From positions 1-10,283 of the forward strand of contig JAEWTC010000055.1 in assembly GCA_023459675.1 (NCBI GenBank): a stretch of DNA of 10,283 bases. Direction: 5' to 3'. The translations under genes and the position numbers were made by a program. This document shows, piece after piece, positions 6,433-10,283 of the stretch (its first letter is position 1; the number at the start of each line of letters is the position of its first letter). The notes beneath the pieces were generated by a model. It was not told the DNA's origin, made no database searches, and was given only the letters and a program-made list of their open reading frames with translations. This stretch comes from Bacillota bacterium (GTDB taxonomy: Bacteria > Bacillota > Clostridia > Christensenellales > Aristaeellaceae).

Positions 6433-7644
6433 TTGAACGTCAACCCGAATTTTGAGAAACTGCCCGGTTCCTACCTGTTTGCGGAAATCGCGCGGCGCGT
6501 GAAGGAGTTTCAAGCCCAAAACCCCACGGCGGACGTTTTAAAGCTGGGCATCGGGGACGTGACCCGGCCATTGGCCCCGGCGGTGGTCGCCGCCATGCAG
6601 AAAGCCGCGGGAGAAATGCTGAGCGTGGAAACCATGCGCGGCTACGGCCCGGATTTCGGGTATGATTTTCTGGTCAACGCCATCCTCGCGCACGATTACG
6701 CCGCGCGGGGCGTTGCCTTGGAGTTTGACGAGGTGTTTATTTCCGACGGCGCGAAGACCGATAGCTCCGCCGTGCAGGAATTGTTCGCAAACGACGTAAA
6801 AATCGCCGTGACCGACCCCGTGTACCCCGTGTATGTGGACGCCAACGCCATGGCCGGGCGGCTGGGCGAATACGCGGACGGCCGCTGGACGAACCTCACC
6901 TACCTGCCCTGCAACGCGGAAAACGGCTTCGTGCCCGCCCCGCCCAAGGGACATGTGGACGTAATCTACCTGTGCTACCCCAACAACCCCACCGGCACGA
7001 CGCTGACCAAAGAGCAGCTCAAGCCCTTTGTGGACTACGCGCGGGAGCACGACGCCGTGATTGTATACGACGCGGCCTACAAGGCCTTCATCCGCTCCGA
7101 CGTGCCCCATTCCATCTACGAGGTGGAGGGCGCCAGGGACGTTGCCGTCGAGTGCAACTCGTTTTCCAAAACCGCCGGGTTCACCGGCACGCGCTGCGGC
7201 TACATGGTGGTGCCACACGCCGTAACGGGCAAGGGCGGCGCGGGCCAGAGGGTTTCGCTCAACGCCCTGTGGAAGCGCCGCATGGGCACGAAGTTCAACG
7301 GCGTCAGCTACCCCGTGCAGCGCGCCGCGGCCGCCGCGTTTTCCCCGGAGGGCTGGGCGCAGTGCATGGAAACCATCGAATACTACCGCCGCAACGCAAA
7401 GCTGATCCGCGAGGGGCTGCAAAGCTTCGGCTACGCGGTGTTCGGCGGTTTGGACGCGCCGTACGTGTGGATGAAAACCCCCACCGACAGTTGGTCGTTT
7501 TTCGATACGCTGCTTCACACCGCGCACGTGGTGGGCACGCCGGGCGCGGGCTTCGGCCCCAGCGGCGAGGGCTACTTCCGCCTCACCGCCTTCAACACCT
7601 ACGAGAAAACACAGGAAGCGATCCTCCGCCTGAAGGAGCTGTAA
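6433..7644 (+). CDS. dapL: LL-diaminopimelate aminotransferase
   Basis: DapL is a PLP-dependent fold-type I aminotransferase. It makes LL-diaminopimelate directly from tetrahydrodipicolinate and glutamate, bypassing the acylated dapD/dapC/dapE steps. The 403-residue protein matches the family along its whole length: KLPGSYLFAEIARRVKEF (9-26), LGIGDVTRPL (38-47), the cofactor loop SDGAKTD (104-110), DPVYPVYVD (128-136), YLCYPNNPTGTT (179-190), the PLP-lysine block SFSKTAGFTGTRCGY (243-257, Lys246), and GFGPSGEGYFRLTAF (373-387). Translation appears to begin at a TTG at 6433, eight bases after GGAGGG (6419-6424), which gives the usual MNxNPNFxKLPGSYLF N-terminus. No ATG fits better. The product LL-DAP is the substrate of DapF, encoded just upstream. 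The next gene starts three bases after the stop. Confidence 0.97.
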   Translation: MNVNPNFEKLPGSYLFAEIARRVKEFQAQNPTADVLKLGIGDVTRPLAPAVVAAMQKAAGEMLSVETMRGYGPDFGYDFLVNAILAHDYAARGVALEFDEVFISDGAKTDSSAVQELFANDVKIAVTDPVYPVYVDANAMAGRLGEYADGRWTNLTYLPCNAENGFVPAPPKGHVDVIYLCYPNNPTGTTLTKEQLKPFVDYAREHDAVIVYDAAYKAFIRSDVPHSIYEVEGARDVAVECNSFSKTAGFTGTRCGYMVVPHAVTGKGGAGQRVSLNALWKRRMGTKFNGVSYPVQRAAAAAFSPEGWAQCMETIEYYRRNAKLIREGLQSFGYAVFGGLDAPYVWMKTPTDSWSFFDTLLHTAHVVGTPGAGFGPSGEGYFRLTAFNTYEKTQEAILRLKEL

Positions 7645-7647
7645 AAA

Positions 7648-10283
7648 ATGGGCTGTCATCTGATTGCGCTGGGCGGCGCCGGGCAGAAGGCGCTGGAAAT
7701 GGTCGCATGCGCCTGCGCCTGCGACGCGCTCTACGAAACGGATGACGATCTGCGCCGCGTGCCGCTTCTAAAGCTTTCCGTGCTCACCGCCGATACCGAT
7801 CTTTCGGCGGATACGACCGCCGCGCAGCGCTACCAGGCGCTGCAAACGGTGTTTTCCGCCGCCGCGCCGCCGCACGCGGGCTTCCATACGAAGCTCACCC
7901 TGGAGAACTTTCCGGTGATCGACCCGGAGCGGCCGGACGTGCAAACCATCGCGCGCGGCCGGGAGCAGCTGTTCACCCACACGCTTTTAAGCGCCGAAAA
8001 AACCGCGCTGGACGCGCGGGAGGGTTTGCGCGGGCATGCCGATTTGGGCATGTTCTTCTTTGCGGACGCATTAAGCCGCCTGTCCGAAACGCTGGCGCAG
8101 GGCGGGGAATTCCCGTTTTTCGACCGCATCCAAACGGAGCTTGACCAGGGCGAGGACGTGAAGGTGCTTCTCGTCGGCTCCATATACGGCGGCACGGGCA
8201 TGAGCGGCGTGCCCAGCTTCGCCCGCTTCCTGCGCGGGCGGTTCGCTAGCGAGCGGCTGGCGCTGGGCGCGGTGCTGCTGCTGCCCCCGCACGACCCCAA
8301 AACCGTGGGCCTGTACAACGCCCGCGCCGCCGCGGCGCTGCGCCAGTACGGCATGGACGGCCTCATGCGCCGCAGCGGGTACGACGACCGGGGACTTTTG
8401 GACGCCGCCTACCTGATCCGCATGAGCGGCAACCTTTACGCCAACAATTACGCCCAGGCGTCCGGGGGCGCGCCCGGCGATCTGCATTTGGCGGACTGGC
8501 TGGCCGCCCGGAGCGCTTCGCAGTTTTTTTCCACGCGCTTCCACGGCGAAAACGCGGACGCGCTGGGCCTATACCACCTTCCGCGCACCTCGCACCAGCC
8601 CGCCTGGCCCTGCTTTGACGACGACCGCGCGTTTTTCCGCCTGCGTTTCGGCGCTCTGATGCGCGCCGCCGCGCTGCACCTTGCGGAATGCGAGCCGCAG
8701 CTTACGGCGGGCCTTACGGGCAAAAGCCGCCTCGCGCCCGCCTTCGCGCCGTTTTACAAGGCCGTGAAGCGCTTCGGCGCGGCGGAAAACGAAGCGCTTT
8801 CCGTTTTACAGGACGCGCTGACGGAGTTTTTCACGCAGTACGTGCGCCGGATGTCCGAGGTGCAGCGCCTGCAGCCCGCCCCCGTGCCCGGCAAGGCGGA
8901 GCCGGACGGCTTTTTCTCCGTGCCCGCCATGCAGGCATTGCAAACCATCCGCACAAAGCCCGGGGCGGACGCCGCCGAAGCCCGCCGCGCGGCGCGGGAG
9001 CTGCTTCCCTCTCTGGTGTGCGGCGGCACGGACACGAACTTCACCTGGAAACGCATGCTTTCGCAACTGGAAAAGGGGCGCAAGCCTTCCTCCGATACGC
9101 CCTCCGCGGTCTTTGCCGCCTACGCCGCCGCGCTTTTCAACTGCGCGGCGCAGGGCACGGCGGGCCTGCCCCCGCTGCAATTGCCGGAGCCGGACAGCCG
9201 GGGCATCGACCCCAACCACCACCTGCTCACCCTCGCGCGCAACCTGCCCCTCCTGCCGGACGCGCCCCTGTGCGCCGGGTCGGACGTGCTTGCGTGGGAA
9301 ACGCGCCTGAGCGCGCTGCTATCGCTGCCCCACGCGCAGGCCGTGCGCCTGCGGGAAGTGGCGCAGTGGCGCGGGCTGATCGCCGTTTTGCTGCTGTGGG
9401 ACGGCTGGGAGCTGCGCCACAACCTGCCCAAGCTCAACTGCGCGCCCCCGCCGGAGGGGGACGGCACCCGCGCGGTGCTTGCGGCGCTTTCCAAGGAACG
9501 CTTAAACGCCGGGCTCACCCTGTTTTCCCTGGAGAAGGACGTGGACGGCGTTGTGTTTGAAGGCCCGCTGGGGCTGTTGTCCCCGCACACGGGGCTGTTG
9601 TCCGCCGCCGACCCCGAAAAGCTCTACGGCCTGCTGCCGGACTGCGCCCGCTGGTACAACCCGGAAACGAAGACCTTTGCCGACCCCTGCCCGATGCTTT
9701 CCGAGCCGGACCGGGCGCGGCTCATTCACCGCCTGAAATGCCTGCAGGCGCTCACCGAGCGCGCGGAGGCCGCAAGCCCCCTGCGGCTGGGCGACGGCGC
9801 TTTGTACGCCGCGGCGGACGCGTTTTTGGGCGATCTGCAAAACCAGCACGATTTGTGGCGCGAGCGCTTCGAGGCGGACGACCCCCGCGCGGCCAAGGCG
9901 CTGTACCTGCGCGCGCTGGCGGTGTTCGGCCCCGCGATCGAGGGCGTCGAACGGCAGGAGGAGGAGCTTTCCCTGCAGGATATCCGCCAGAACCCGCTGA
10001 TGATCCGCCTGCTGAACGAGCCGGGGGAGCTGAAGCGCAATGCTGCGCCTTCCGCGCTGTTTGACAGCGAACCGATGACCACGTATTTCTACCACGGCAC
10101 GGCTTTCGCGGTGGATTCCGCGCGCTACCTGCTTGCGCCGGTCAACGCCGAGGGCGAGCAGCAGGCCCTGCAGGCGCTGGAAGAGGTGCTGGAACAGGCG
10201 GCCTCGCCCGCCTACCACCGCCAGGCCGCCAAGCGTTTTCTGGAGCTTGCCAACCGCCTCACCAGCCGCCCCGGCGCAAGCAA
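7648..10283 (+). CDS. Large putative tubulin/FtsZ-like nucleotide-binding protein, 3' end outside the window
   Basis: One reading frame runs open from ATG 7648 to the right edge, 878 complete codons with no stop. AAGGAG (7633-7638, inside the end of dapL) is nine bases upstream and the dapL stop only three, so translation is probably coupled. The N-terminus HLIALGGAGQKALEMVA (4-20) is a beta-strand, Gly-rich loop and helix. Residues 173-196 contain VLLVGSIYGGTGMSGVPSFARFLR, a strand followed by a GGTG loop as in the tubulin/FtsZ phosphate-binding signature. RGHADLGMFFF (128-138) and LYNARAAAALRQYG (222-235) lie where such proteins carry further nucleotide-site residues, including an Asn (N224). 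The remaining 600 or more residues are Ala/Leu-rich, mostly helical in look, without a signal peptide or membrane helix. Codon use matches its neighbours. The family assignment rests on motifs alone; a different Rossmann-like NTP- or NAD-binding fold is possible. Confidence 0.85.
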   Translation, partial: MGCHLIALGGAGQKALEMVACACACDALYETDDDLRRVPLLKLSVLTADTDLSADTTAAQRYQALQTVFSAAAPPHAGFHTKLTLENFPVIDPERPDVQTIARGREQLFTHTLLSAEKTALDAREGLRGHADLGMFFFADALSRLSETLAQGGEFPFFDRIQTELDQGEDVKVLLVGSIYGGTGMSGVPSFARFLRGRFASERLALGAVLLLPPHDPKTVGLYNARAAAALRQYGMDGLMRRSGYDDRGLLDAAYLIRMSGNLYANNYAQASGGAPGDLHLADWLAARSASQFFSTRFHGENADALGLYHLPRTSHQPAWPCFDDDRAFFRLRFGALMRAAALHLAECEPQLTAGLTGKSRLAPAFAPFYKAVKRFGAAENEALSVLQDALTEFFTQYVRRMSEVQRLQPAPVPGKAEPDGFFSVPAMQALQTIRTKPGADAAEARRAARELLPSLVCGGTDTNFTWKRMLSQLEKGRKPSSDTPSAVFAAYAAALFNCAAQGTAGLPPLQLPEPDSRGIDPNHHLLTLARNLPLLPDAPLCAGSDVLAWETRLSALLSLPHAQAVRLREVAQWRGLIAVLLLWDGWELRHNLPKLNCAPPPEGDGTRAVLAALSKERLNAGLTLFSLEKDVDGVVFEGPLGLLSPHTGLLSAADPEKLYGLLPDCARWYNPETKTFADPCPMLSEPDRARLIHRLKCLQALTERAEAASPLRLGDGALYAAADAFLGDLQNQHDLWRERFEADDPRAAKALYLRALAVFGPAIEGVERQEEELSLQDIRQNPLMIRLLNEPGELKRNAAPSALFDSEPMTTYFYHGTAFAVDSARYLLAPVNAEGEQQALQALEEVLEQAASPAYHRQAAKRFLELANRLTSRPGAS

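Noticed and set aside
7768..10218. Many open frames on the minus strand and in other plus frames over the last large gene
   Set aside because: They overlap one another, are rich in Arg, Pro and Ala, and reflect the high-GC sense frame, which is open for 878 codons with a ribosome binding site.

Overview
The window reads as chromosomal DNA of a GC-rich Firmicute, most likely a gut-type clostridial (Oscillospirales/Christensenellales-like) lineage. The basis is the high GC, strong Shine-Dalgarno sites, near-consensus sigma-A promoters, a DapL-type (LL-diaminopimelate aminotransferase) lysine/peptidoglycan route, and a membrane-anchored coiled-coil protein ending in DUF5050-like propeller repeats. 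The taxonomic call is inference; no rRNA or other marker gene is present.

Layout. Positions 1-114 hold no gene but three adjacent hairpins, downstream of purC. On the minus strand, purE (935-1420) and purC (115-831) form a short purine-synthesis operon read leftwards from a near-consensus promoter at 1483-1512. A spacer of about 100 bases with its own imperfect fold-back separates the two genes. A divergent promoter (1650-1678) reads rightwards into a 675-residue protein (1737-3764) made of one membrane anchor, a long repetitive coiled coil and a beta-propeller-like domain. A clear intrinsic terminator (3809-3837) closes that unit. Then comes a 125-base imperfect hairpin element (3872-3996), followed by a candidate extended -10 promoter.

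From 4103 to the right edge, four genes run on the plus strand with gaps of only 3-22 bases, so they look like one operon. They are a GuaA-like protein, dapF, dapL and a very large protein (from 7648) that runs off the window. DapF and DapL catalyse consecutive steps, with DapL making LL-diaminopimelate and DapF converting it to meso-diaminopimelate for lysine and cell-wall synthesis. The GuaA-like protein keeps the ATP-pyrophosphatase signature SGGVDS. Its glutaminase domain has lost the catalytic Cys and His, and its usual XMP-site motifs are altered, so it is probably not an ordinary GMP synthase. The last gene starts with a Gly-rich loop and carries a GGTG loop, which fits a divergent tubulin/FtsZ-like nucleotide-binding protein.

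The most interesting parts are the degenerate GuaA paralogue, the tubulin-like candidate translated directly behind dapL, and the two structured intergenic elements (1-114 and 3872-3996). No CRISPR array, tRNA, rRNA, insertion sequence or integrase was seen.
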